A stretch of DNA of 64,000 nucleotides from Candidatus Pelagibacter sp. (GTDB taxonomy: Bacteria > Pseudomonadota > Alphaproteobacteria > Pelagibacterales > Pelagibacteraceae). The stretch is taken from contig JAOIVP010000001.1 in assembly GCA_028224115.1 (NCBI GenBank), forward strand, positions 1 to 64,000, given 5' to 3'. The notes under the pieces were generated by a model. It had not been told where the DNA came from and searched no databases. It was given only the letters and a program-made list of their open reading frames with translations. Position numbers and translations under genes: made by a program. Below are positions 55,368-63,530 of the stretch, in pieces (position 1 is the stretch's first letter; each line of letters begins with the position of its first letter).

Positions 55368-56249
55368 ATGACAAATATCAAAAAACCGCCCCTAGTGAAG
55401 ATAATTTTATTATCTGGCACAGGTTTTTTTATGTTTGTGTGTATGGATTCTTTAGCAAAGTATTTGGGAGGAGTAATGCCTATTACCCAAGCAGTATGGG
55501 GAAGATTTTTTTTTCACTTTATAGCATTGGTAATTTATTTTTTTATTTTTAGACCAAAAATTAATTTAACAAAGAATTTTAAAATACAGATACTAAGATC
55601 TGTATTAATGGTTACAGCTACTTTTTTTATGTTCAATTCTCTTCAAAGATTTGATTTAGTTGATATTTACGTAGTATTTTTTTCGGCACCATTAATTGTT
55701 GCAATGTTATCAGCAATTTTTTTAAAGGATGTTTTAAGCTTAAAAGGTTTGTTGTTAATGGTCATGAGCTTTGGATGTATCATATTCTCACTTGGTCCAA
55801 GCATGAAAGTTTTAAGTCCTGAATTAATTTTTCCACTTGTGCCTCCATTGTGTTGGGCGCTTTATCAATTTTTTACTAAATTAATTTCTGGAAATAATGA
55901 TCCTTTTGCTTCAATATTTTATACAGCAATTACAGGGGCTATTATTTTTACAATTTATGTATCCTTAAATTGGGTGCCGCTTGAAAAAAATAGCTATTGG
56001 TTGCTTCTAATTTTATTAGGATTGGCTGGTTTTATAAGTCACTTCATGCTGATATATGCAATTCAATTATCAAATTTATCGTTTGTAACTAACTTTCAGT
56101 ATTCTCAGTTAGTGTGGTCGACGATAATTAATTTTATAATATTTGGTGTCCCACTTGATATTAATAAAATTTATGGGGTAATTGGAATAATTATATTTGG
56201 AATATTGTTTATTCGTACCGAAGGAAAAAAAAAGAAAATTAAAGTTTAA
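55368..56249 (+). CDS. EamA-family (DMT) transporter
   Basis: 293 residues with ten helices in two EamA repeats (AKYLGGVMPITQAVWGRFFFHFIALVIYFFI at residue 27 and PPLCWALYQFFTKLISGNNDPFASIFYTAITGAIIF at residue 160). The substrate is unknown; a metabolite exporter is typical. It follows the UxaA gene by 31 bp and overlaps the Gfo/Idh gene end by 11 bp. Confidence 0.9.
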   Translation: MTNIKKPPLVKIILLSGTGFFMFVCMDSLAKYLGGVMPITQAVWGRFFFHFIALVIYFFIFRPKINLTKNFKIQILRSVLMVTATFFMFNSLQRFDLVDIYVVFFSAPLIVAMLSAIFLKDVLSLKGLLLMVMSFGCIIFSLGPSMKVLSPELIFPLVPPLCWALYQFFTKLISGNNDPFASIFYTAITGAIIFTIYVSLNWVPLEKNSYWLLLILLGLAGFISHFMLIYAIQLSNLSFVTNFQYSQLVWSTIINFIIFGVPLDINKIYGVIGIIIFGILFIRTEGKKKKIKV

Positions 56250-57276
56250 TTTTTTTACCTGATTTAGCACTTTTAGTTATTGCGGCAAAAATTTTAAGAG
56301 AGATTAAACCATCATTCCCATTTACTTTGGGTTTAACTTTTTTCAAAACTACGTCTGCAAAATGGTCAATTTGATTTACTAAAGTACTATCATCTTTTTT
56401 GTTTTTATCTTCATTAACTAAAATTTTATTCCACCAACTTCGTTCATTTTTATAAAACCAATATTTTAAATTAGGAAATTGTATTGACCCCTTAGTGCCA
56501 CCAATCATATATGCAGATTGATTGGTTATAGGGTAAGCAGGATTTTCTCCAGCAGTTAACTCATAACTCCATGGTGCAACAATTGTATCTGATAAATTTA
56601 AAGTACAAAGCGCGCCTGAATTAAAAACCAAACTAATTGTTGCAGTATCCTCTACTTTAAATTTTCTTGTTTTGTTGGTTGTAAACGCTTGAACGTATTT
56701 AATTGAACCAAGTAAGTAACAAATCATATCAATATCATGAACCAAGTTAATTCCTAAAGGCCCTCCCCCTTTACTTATTCTCCATTTTTCTTTGTAATAA
56801 GCTTTGTGTTTATAAAGCCAACACAACACATTTGCTGAAACTATATTTCCTAATTTACCTTTATCAATAAGCTCTTTTACCTTTGATACTATTGAATTAT
56901 GTCTTCTGTGATACCCTATTAATAACGGAGTTTTATTTTTATTAGCACTACTAATAATCTTTTTAGCCGAATTAATGTTATCTGAAATAGGTTTTTCCAA
57001 TAACACTGGAATTTTTTTCTTTAAAAAACCAACTGTATGCTTTTCATGTAATTGATTTGGGGTCGCAACAATTACGGCATCTAAATTTTTTGAGTTTAAA
57101 AGTTCATTTACATTTGAATACAGTGGAATTTTATATTTTTTTGATAAATTTTTAGCGGTATTACTAATATCTACTATTGAATGGAGATTAGCTTTTTTTG
57201 ATTTTGAAATAGCTTTGATATGCTGAAGCCCCATTAACCCAGTTCCTACAATTGATATATTTATCTTTTTATTCAT
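56239..57276 (-). CDS. Gfo/Idh/MocA-family oxidoreductase
   Basis: 345 residues. ISIVGTGLMGLQHIKAIS is the NAD loop and LLEKPISDNINSA holds the EKP motif with the catalytic Lys. GGGPLGINLVHDIDMICYLLG carries the His. The C-terminal beta sheet fits sugar or inositol dehydrogenases. It follows galM, so a sugar 1-dehydrogenase or dehydrogenase of a side sugar is possible. The substrate is unknown. Confidence 0.9.
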   Translation of the reverse strand: MNKKINISIVGTGLMGLQHIKAISKSKKANLHSIVDISNTAKNLSKKYKIPLYSNVNELLNSKNLDAVIVATPNQLHEKHTVGFLKKKIPVLLEKPISDNINSAKKIISSANKNKTPLLIGYHRRHNSIVSKVKELIDKGKLGNIVSANVLCWLYKHKAYYKEKWRISKGGGPLGINLVHDIDMICYLLGSIKYVQAFTTNKTRKFKVEDTATISLVFNSGALCTLNLSDTIVAPWSYELTAGENPAYPITNQSAYMIGGTKGSIQFPNLKYWFYKNERSWWNKILVNEDKNKKDDSTLVNQIDHFADVVLKKVKPKVNGNDGLISLKIFAAITKSAKSGKKIKL

Positions 57277-57277
57277 T

Positions 57278-58279
57278 TTATGAAATATTTATTTTTGTAA
57301 AGTGCTTATAAAGTTTATTGGGTTTAATTAAAGCACTTGGAAAATTTTTATTATTAGGCGCATCTGGATAATGTTGTGTTTCTAAACAAACTCCTTGGTA
57401 AGGAGCAAGTTTATCTTTATAACGCAAACCTTGACTGGTATATAGTTGTACTCCTGGAAGATTTGAATAAAAATCTAATTGGATATTAGTTTTTTTATTT
57501 TTTAAAGAAGCTAAATAATTTTTAGAATTTTTTTTAATACAATAGGTTAAATCAAATCCTAATTGATTGATTGTATTAGATACTCTTTTTATTTTTTTGT
57601 TTTTAATAATATTTATTTTTTCTCCAATATTTTTGAAATGATTAAAATCATTAATAGTGTTTTTAACTTTTTTAATTTTGCCTGTTGGGATTAATTTATT
57701 GGTTACTTCAAGATATTTTTCAGAATTAATTTTTAAATCATGGTTAAAAATTGTTTCTTTCTTATTTTTATTCAAATTCCAGTAACTGTGGTTTGTTAAA
57801 CTCACATGCGTTAATTGGTTTGATTTATATTGGTATTTGATAAATAAACTTTTATTCTTAAGCTCAAAGGTACACTCTGTATTTAAGTCTCCTGGAAAAC
57901 CTTGGTCAAGGTTTTTTGATAACAATTGATAGATAATTTTTGTTTTTGAGTGAAGACGAATTTTCCACTCCAAACGATCAAATCCTATTTTTCCTCCATG
58001 TAGTGTATTTTTTCCTTCATTACCATCGAGTTTATAGATTTTATTTTTAATCTTAAATCTTGAATTTGATATTCTGCCTGCGTACCGGCCACAAGTAGCC
58101 CCTACATAAAAATTTTTACTGCCATAATTTTTTGTAGAACCAAGATTTAAGATTAGATTTATTTTCTTTTGCTTGTCATAAACCTCATACAAGCAAGCAC
58201 CAATATTAATTGATTTAACTCTTAAATATTTGTTTTCTATCGTTGAACTTTGTACTTTCACAAAGTCTCTTATAGCCAA
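57278..58279 (-). CDS. galM: aldose 1-epimerase (mutarotase)
   Basis: 333 residues. GATCGRYAGRISNSRF (residue 57), NTLHGGKIGFDR with the first His, SLTNHSYWNLN with the catalytic His near residue 160, and GVCLETQHYPDAPN with the catalytic Glu near residue 300 are the GalM motifs. It converts alpha- to beta-sugars for the dehydrogenase. The end overlaps the upstream SDR by 10 bp. Confidence 0.93.
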   Translation of the reverse strand: MAIRDFVKVQSSTIENKYLRVKSINIGACLYEVYDKQKKINLILNLGSTKNYGSKNFYVGATCGRYAGRISNSRFKIKNKIYKLDGNEGKNTLHGGKIGFDRLEWKIRLHSKTKIIYQLLSKNLDQGFPGDLNTECTFELKNKSLFIKYQYKSNQLTHVSLTNHSYWNLNKNKKETIFNHDLKINSEKYLEVTNKLIPTGKIKKVKNTINDFNHFKNIGEKINIIKNKKIKRVSNTINQLGFDLTYCIKKNSKNYLASLKNKKTNIQLDFYSNLPGVQLYTSQGLRYKDKLAPYQGVCLETQHYPDAPNNKNFPSALIKPNKLYKHFTKINIS

Positions 58280-59031
58280 CCTTTATCAACGATGTAAGAT
58301 TGATTTGTGCAACCAGAAGACTGTTCTGATGAAAAAAACAATACAGTTTGAGCAAGTTCATGTGGCATTAATTTCTCTTTTAAACATTGGTTTTTCATCA
58401 AATCTTTTTCAGACTCTTCGTTTAACCACATATCAATTTGTCTTTGTGTTAAGACCCACCCAGGTACTACTGAGTTAACTCTAATGTTAAATTCCCCTAA
58501 ATCTCTAGCAAAGGATCTTGTCAAACCAACTACTCCAGATTTTGCAGCGGTATAAGCAGCCATTCCACCTTGTCCAACCATCCAAGAAGCGGATCCCATA
58601 TTAACAATTACACCACCTTTGTTTTCGATCATTGATTTTTTAACTGATTGAACTGTGAAAAAATAATGTCTTAAATTTACGTTTATTCTCTCATTCCAAT
58701 ATTCCTCTGTGACATCATCTATTTTATGTCTTGTATCATTAGCAGCATTATTAATTAAAATATCAATTGGACCTTTCTGATCAATAATATCTGCAATAGT
58801 TTTTTGAAGTTGTTTTATATTTAACAAATCACATTCAATAAAAGTTGGTATTGAATATTTTTTATTTTTTATCTCTTCAATTAATTTTTCAGACTCTGAT
58901 ACATTAATATCTATAAAGTAAACTTCTGAACCTTGTTCACAAAAATGTTCAACAATTGAAGCACCAATTCCTGATCCACCCCCTGTAACAAATACTCTTT
59001 TATTTTCTAAATCATAATATTTTACTTTCAT
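58270..59031 (-). CDS. SDR, aldose 1-dehydrogenase type (galactose/arabinose/fucose)
   Basis: 253 residues. VTGGGSGIGASI is the NAD(P) loop, DILINNAANDTRHKIDDVTEEYWNERINVNLRH is typical of galactose- and arabinose-dehydrogenase SDRs, and AAYTAAKSGVVGLT holds the Tyr/Lys. PGWVLTQRQIDMWL near residue 195 further supports the sugar-dehydrogenase group. Expected product is an aldonolactone. Operon with galM. Confidence 0.88.
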   Translation of the reverse strand: MKVKYYDLENKRVFVTGGGSGIGASIVEHFCEQGSEVYFIDINVSESEKLIEEIKNKKYSIPTFIECDLLNIKQLQKTIADIIDQKGPIDILINNAANDTRHKIDDVTEEYWNERINVNLRHYFFTVQSVKKSMIENKGGVIVNMGSASWMVGQGGMAAYTAAKSGVVGLTRSFARDLGEFNIRVNSVVPGWVLTQRQIDMWLNEESEKDLMKNQCLKEKLMPHELAQTVLFFSSEQSSGCTNQSYIVDKGWL

Positions 59032-59091
59032 ATTCTCATCTTTCCTTTCATAAAAGTTACACTTTTGTTTTGTATAAAATATTTATAATAA

Positions 59092-59871
59092 TTATAACTC
59101 TAATTCTTTAGCTAGATCGCCAATTTTAGCACCACCTGCCATCAATCTTTTTACTTCTTCATTTCCAAGATTTTCAGACAATCCTGAACCAATTACTTCT
59201 CCCAGACTTAAAAAAGTAAATCGATCAGCTATAAGACGTGCATGAATCTCGTTATGAGTAATAAGTATAATTGCAATATTTCCTAAATTTTGGACTTTTT
59301 TTATTGTTTTTAAAACTTCCATTTGCTGCTTTTGACCTAATGCTGATGTGGGTTCATCTAATATTAATATCTTAGCACCAAAGTAAATTGCTCTTGCAAT
59401 AGCCAAAGTTTGTCTTTGCCCGCCTGACATTGTTCCAACTGGTTGATTAGGGTTTGAAATGTTAATTCCAATTTTAGACATTTCTTCTGTTGTTATTCTG
59501 TCCATCTCATCCATTTGCATTAAACCAAATGCGCCAGGTCCTTTTGTTAATTCACGACCAAGAAAAAAATTTCTTGTAACTGAAGTTAAGGCATTGAGAG
59601 CTAAATCCTGATAAACTGTACCAATGCCTGCATCAGATGCTTGACGTGGTGAGGTAAAGTTAACTATTTCTCCATCTACTTTTATTTCTCCACTTGTCAT
59701 TGGATGAACTCCAGATAACACTTTAATTAAAGTTGATTTTCCAGCACCATTGTCACCTAAAAGAGCGTGAACTTCACCCGGATAAACATCTAATGAAACA
59801 CCATTTAAAGCAGTAAATGCTCCAAATTTTTTAACTAAATTCTTTATTTCAATTAATGGTTTATTGTCCAT
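59092..59871 (-). CDS. sugar ABC transporter ATPase (CUT2, FrcA-like)
   Basis: 259 residues with one ATPase domain: GDNGAGKSTLIKVLSGV (Walker A), GTMSGGQRQTLAIARAIYF (signature) and ILILDEPTSALGQKQ (Walker B with the D-loop). CUT2 ATPases usually carry two fused domains (RbsA, about 500 residues), so this single-domain FrcA type is noteworthy. It overlaps the permease by one base. Confidence 0.94.
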   Translation of the reverse strand: MDNKPLIEIKNLVKKFGAFTALNGVSLDVYPGEVHALLGDNGAGKSTLIKVLSGVHPMTSGEIKVDGEIVNFTSPRQASDAGIGTVYQDLALNALTSVTRNFFLGRELTKGPGAFGLMQMDEMDRITTEEMSKIGINISNPNQPVGTMSGGQRQTLAIARAIYFGAKILILDEPTSALGQKQQMEVLKTIKKVQNLGNIAIILITHNEIHARLIADRFTFLSLGEVIGSGLSENLGNEEVKRLMAGGAKIGDLAKELEL

Positions 59872-61466
59872 TAGATATTTCCCATAATTCGTTTCCTAAT
59901 ATTCTCATTTGTAAATGCAGCAGTTACAAGAACTGCTCCAAGGAAAACTCTATAGAATGATCCATCAATTCCAGGAATATAAAAGAAGGCTTCTTTTGCT
60001 ATTCCAAAAATAATTGTACCTAAGATAATTCCACCAATTGTTCCAAAACCTCCTGTTAGCACAACACCTCCAATAACAGCTGCGGCAATTGCTTCTAATT
60101 CTTTTAAATTACCTTTAGCCGTATCCGCAGTATTAACTTCAAAAACCTGACATGCTGCAAACATAGTTGCACAAAATGCAGTATTCATAAATAATGCAAT
60201 CTTAACTTTGTTTGTTGGCACACCATTAGCCTTTGCAGCATTAAGATTTCCACCAGTTGAATAAATCCAGTTACCTGCTTGAGTTTTGCTCAAAATAAAA
60301 TAACAAATAAAAGCAATAAGCCCCCAAATCATTAAAGCAGAATACATACCTTTAGCAAAAATGTTTCCAAAGTTATTTACGTTCCAATCTACTGTAAAAT
60401 ACAACCAATTAAAAACTGGTTCCATAATGTCGCCTCCAAAGAAATTAGCAACTGGTCTTGCAGTAACTATGGTGTCGATGTAAGCTTTTGCTATATCAAT
60501 ATCAGTAACCGCTTTTGCCGTAACTGCAGGTACATCAACTCCAGCTTCAATTTTCTTTGTCAAAATTTCTACCATTGAATCATTGCCAGATTTTTTTGCA
60601 CCAGCTAAAGATTTTTCTAAAGTTTCAATCATTTTTGTTGAATTTATTTCAGTTTTCAAAGTTGCAACTTTTTCATTAATATAAGAAAGTCGTTCAGTTA
60701 ATTTTGCAACAGTGCTAGCTGGTACGGTGCTAAGAATTTCTAATAATTGGTCATTTGGTAAAGCTTTAGCCGCATCTCTTTCCATTTCCCCAAGTCCTGG
60801 TACATTTATAATATTTTTGATATCTGGTAAATCTGTAACAGTCGTTGATCCAGCAGTTTGATCAGGAGCTCTGTTAAATGCTCTATAGGATACCTCTGTT
60901 AAACCTCTTAAAAAGAAAAGTCCACCTAGTGTAACAATGAAAGATGATATTCCACTTTTAACAACTATCCATCCCTGTATCCATCCAAAGGATAGAGTCA
61001 TACATAATGTAATTAATATTGCTAATAATGGTGAGACATCCCTAATTTCAAATAATTGAAATCCCTCAAAATGAAAACCTCCTTCAAAAGAGATGTAAGG
61101 AATAACAACAGCAAAACCCCATTTTAATATCATTGCCATAGAACCACCAGCAAAACCGATCATTGAACCAACAGAAAGATCAAATTCACCTGCAATAATT
61201 AACATCCCAGCAGCAAGTGCTACGATTCCTAATTGAGCAATTACCCTAAAATTATTTCTAATTCCTAAGGCGTTAAATCCTTCACCAGAAAAAGGGTTAA
61301 GAGAAAATTCTCCTTCTGGAATAGAAAAGTATCCCAACATAAAAAAAAGTAAGATCATTACTCCCAAAGGTCCGACCTCTGGACGAGCCATTAATGCAGA
61401 ATACCATTTTTTTTCACCTTGTCGGTCTGACTCTTGCCTTGGTTTGTTTGTTGTTGATGTATTCAT
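59871..61466 (-). CDS. sugar ABC transporter permease (CUT2, FrcC-like) with a large insertion
   Basis: 531 residues, versus about 330-350 usual for the family. The membrane core is normal: LIIAGEFDLSVGSMIGFAGG near residue 88, SSFIVTLGGLFFLRGLT near residue 174, GNWIYSTGGNLNAAKANGVPTNKVK near residue 390, and IAAAVIGGVVLTGGFGTIGG near residue 460. Between helices, residues about 200-345 (DNA 60434-60869) form a soluble, helix-rich insertion with a coiled-coil-like part (LTERLSYINEKVATLKTEIN). It is translationally coupled to the ATPase. Confidence 0.9.
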   Translation of the reverse strand: MNTSTTNKPRQESDRQGEKKWYSALMARPEVGPLGVMILLFFMLGYFSIPEGEFSLNPFSGEGFNALGIRNNFRVIAQLGIVALAAGMLIIAGEFDLSVGSMIGFAGGSMAMILKWGFAVVIPYISFEGGFHFEGFQLFEIRDVSPLLAILITLCMTLSFGWIQGWIVVKSGISSFIVTLGGLFFLRGLTEVSYRAFNRAPDQTAGSTTVTDLPDIKNIINVPGLGEMERDAAKALPNDQLLEILSTVPASTVAKLTERLSYINEKVATLKTEINSTKMIETLEKSLAGAKKSGNDSMVEILTKKIEAGVDVPAVTAKAVTDIDIAKAYIDTIVTARPVANFFGGDIMEPVFNWLYFTVDWNVNNFGNIFAKGMYSALMIWGLIAFICYFILSKTQAGNWIYSTGGNLNAAKANGVPTNKVKIALFMNTAFCATMFAACQVFEVNTADTAKGNLKELEAIAAAVIGGVVLTGGFGTIGGIILGTIIFGIAKEAFFYIPGIDGSFYRVFLGAVLVTAAFTNENIRKRIMGNI

Positions 61467-61495
61467 TTTTAAAAAAGGTTTTTTTAATTTTATAA

Positions 61496-61527
61496 AAAAA
61501 AAGGGCCGATTAAATAATCGACCCTTT
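61496..61527 (-). terminator. intercistronic hairpin after the sugar-binding protein
   Basis: On the minus strand AAAGGGTCGATTA and TAATCGGCCCTTT pair (one G-U) around two unpaired bases, followed by nine T. It lies between the binding protein and the permease, the same design as in the TRAP operon. Confidence 0.88.
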
Positions 61528-61540
61528 AAATTGTTACAAA

Positions 61541-62446
61541 CTATCTGTCAATTCCTGCTAGAGCAGCAACTGAAGAAGCGTTAGACTTATCTACGAAGCC
61601 AGGTCCTGATGGGATGTTAGCTCCTGGTAAAAGTCCAGCACTGTTGTTGTACAAGTGTAATACGATAACTGGCATATAACCTTGTAGTCTTTGTTGTTGA
61701 TCGATAGTGAAAGCAACTCTTCCAGATCCGATTAAGTCCATAACCGCAGGACTTAAGTCAAAGCAAGAATGGTGTACTGTCATACCAAGATCAGCTAAAG
61801 CTTTATCAACAGCTTCACATACGTGAGGTCCTACTGAAAGGATCGCATTAACATCTTTGTTAGCTTGTAAAGCAGCAGTAGCTCTAGTTTGAATAGTTGC
61901 AGGGTCAGATGTAGTATCAGTCATTTGCATAGGAACAGCAGAACCGTAACCTTCACATCTGTCAACAAGAGCTGTGTTGTATGCTTCTTGAATCATACAA
62001 AGTGCTTTAGAAGCACCTTCAGCTTTTGCTCTTTCACCAGCTTTTTGTCCAGCAAGTAATTCAGGCTGACCAACGTGCATAAGAGCACCTAGGCTAGCAG
62101 AAGACTCTAAACCAGAGTTCATTGTAATTACTGGAACACCAGCAGCAACAGCAGCTTTAATAGCTGGTCCTAATGCATCTGGGTCTGGTAAAGAAATTAC
62201 CATACCATCTGGTTGAGTAGCTGCAGCAGCTTGAATTGAGCTTGCCATATCAGCCATATCAGCAGAAGGGTTGTAGATGTATTCGAAGTCAGCACCGATT
62301 GCTCTAGCTGCATCTTCACCACCTTTTTGAACTACTGGCCAAAAAGGATCTTTTCCTTCACCATGAGTTATCATGACGTATCTTTCAGCGAAAGCAGTAG
62401 TTGCAAATAATGCAAGAGCTGCAAACGAAAGTATAAGTTTTTTCAT
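61541..62446 (-). CDS. sugar ABC transporter substrate-binding protein (periplasmic-binding type I)
   Basis: 301 residues with a signal peptide (LALFATTAFAERYVM, cut after AFA). FWPVVQKGGEDAARAIGADFEYIYNPSADMADMASSIQAAAATQPDGMVISLPD is the RbsB-like fold, with VPVITMNSGLESS as the ligand hinge. GC and codon choice are well above the neighbours, which fits a highly expressed periplasmic protein. Ribosome site GGGAGAAATAATG. Sugar identity unknown. Confidence 0.95.
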   Translation of the reverse strand: MKKLILSFAALALFATTAFAERYVMITHGEGKDPFWPVVQKGGEDAARAIGADFEYIYNPSADMADMASSIQAAAATQPDGMVISLPDPDALGPAIKAAVAAGVPVITMNSGLESSASLGALMHVGQPELLAGQKAGERAKAEGASKALCMIQEAYNTALVDRCEGYGSAVPMQMTDTTSDPATIQTRATAALQANKDVNAILSVGPHVCEAVDKALADLGMTVHHSCFDLSPAVMDLIGSGRVAFTIDQQQRLQGYMPVIVLHLYNNSAGLLPGANIPSGPGFVDKSNASSVAALAGIDR

Positions 62447-62622
62447 TATTTCTCCCTTTTAAATTAATTTAAAAAAAGAAATATAACTACTTTGAGAAAA
62501 GATCATAACAAAAAAATATTAATACAACCTTTGATTGATTTTTTTTAACTAAGATTTTTTCCCTACTTTTCTTGTTTTAAGAAAATATAAATTTTTCTAA
62601 ATTAAATTATTAATAGAAATTT

Positions 62623-63525
62623 CTAATATGTGGCACTTCTGCCCAATCTTGCCGCACCACGAACACCGCTAGCATCACCATATCTTGGTTTTAAAAAAAC
62701 ACCTTCGTATTCTCTGCCAATAACAAATTTTCTCACCAATGAGTCTATTTCATGTAAAAAATCAATTTCGTTTGAAACTCCTCCTCCAAAAACAAAAGCG
62801 TCAGGATCTAAAATATTTATTATACTTGAAAGTGACATTGCTAAATTTACTTTAAAATCATCTATAAATCTTTCTGCATCTAAATCATGTTTTCTATTTA
62901 ATTCAAAAATTTCATTTGTTTTTAAATTTTTTCCATAAAGTTTATTAAATCTTTTTGCTAAGCCTAAGCCAGATAAAAAACTTTCGATTTCAACTTCTCT
63001 TGGATTACTCGAGTCAAAATTTTCTTTTTTAGCAGCAAAATAAGGAATTTGATTATGACCCCACTCTCCTGCAACGCCATTGGGGCCACTTACTATTTTT
63101 TTATCAATCACTAAACCACCTCCAACTCCAGAACCTAAGATTATACCATAAATAATTTTGTAATGTTTACCAGATCCATCTATAGCCTCTGACAAAGCAA
63201 AACAATTTGCATCATTTTCACAAAACACTTCTTTACCAAGTGCTTTACGTAAATCATTTTGAAATGGTTTTTTTTCTAACCAACTTATGTTGGGAACATT
63301 TTTAACCAATCCTGTTTGAGGAGAGTGAACTCCCGGATGACAGACACCAATTGGAAGTTCTTGTTTAAATTCTAATTCTAATTGTCTATGAATATCTTTT
63401 ATTGAAGTAATAATTTGAGTGTAATTTTTTGGGCATGATATTCTAGATCTATGTTTTTCTTGTCCATCTTTTTCAAGTACAACACTCTCTATCTTTGTTG
63501 CACCAACATCTATACCTACTTGCAT
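62623..63525 (-). CDS. ROK-family sugar kinase lacking the zinc cysteines
   Basis: 300 residues. VGIDVGATKIESVVLEKDG is the ATP phosphate loop, CENDANCFALSEAI carries the catalytic Asp, and GSGVGGGLVIDKKIVSGPNGVAGEWGHNQIPYF is the ROK signature with the zinc His (GHN). The usual CxCGxxGC that follows is replaced by SSNPREVEIESFLSG, with no Cys. Fructokinase or N-acetylhexosamine kinase activity is likely, but the loss of the zinc site makes it divergent. Confidence 0.9.
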   Translation of the reverse strand: MQVGIDVGATKIESVVLEKDGQEKHRSRISCPKNYTQIITSIKDIHRQLELEFKQELPIGVCHPGVHSPQTGLVKNVPNISWLEKKPFQNDLRKALGKEVFCENDANCFALSEAIDGSGKHYKIIYGIILGSGVGGGLVIDKKIVSGPNGVAGEWGHNQIPYFAAKKENFDSSNPREVEIESFLSGLGLAKRFNKLYGKNLKTNEIFELNRKHDLDAERFIDDFKVNLAMSLSSIINILDPDAFVFGGGVSNEIDFLHEIDSLVRKFVIGREYEGVFLKPRYGDASGVRGAARLGRSATY

Positions 63526-63530
63526 AATTA

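Noticed and set aside
62447..62622. 176-base gap before the sugar-binding protein gene as a possible small gene or riboswitch
   Set aside because: No ORF of useful length and no conserved aptamer segment are visible; it is AT-rich promoter DNA with a possible TATGAT box but no good -35.
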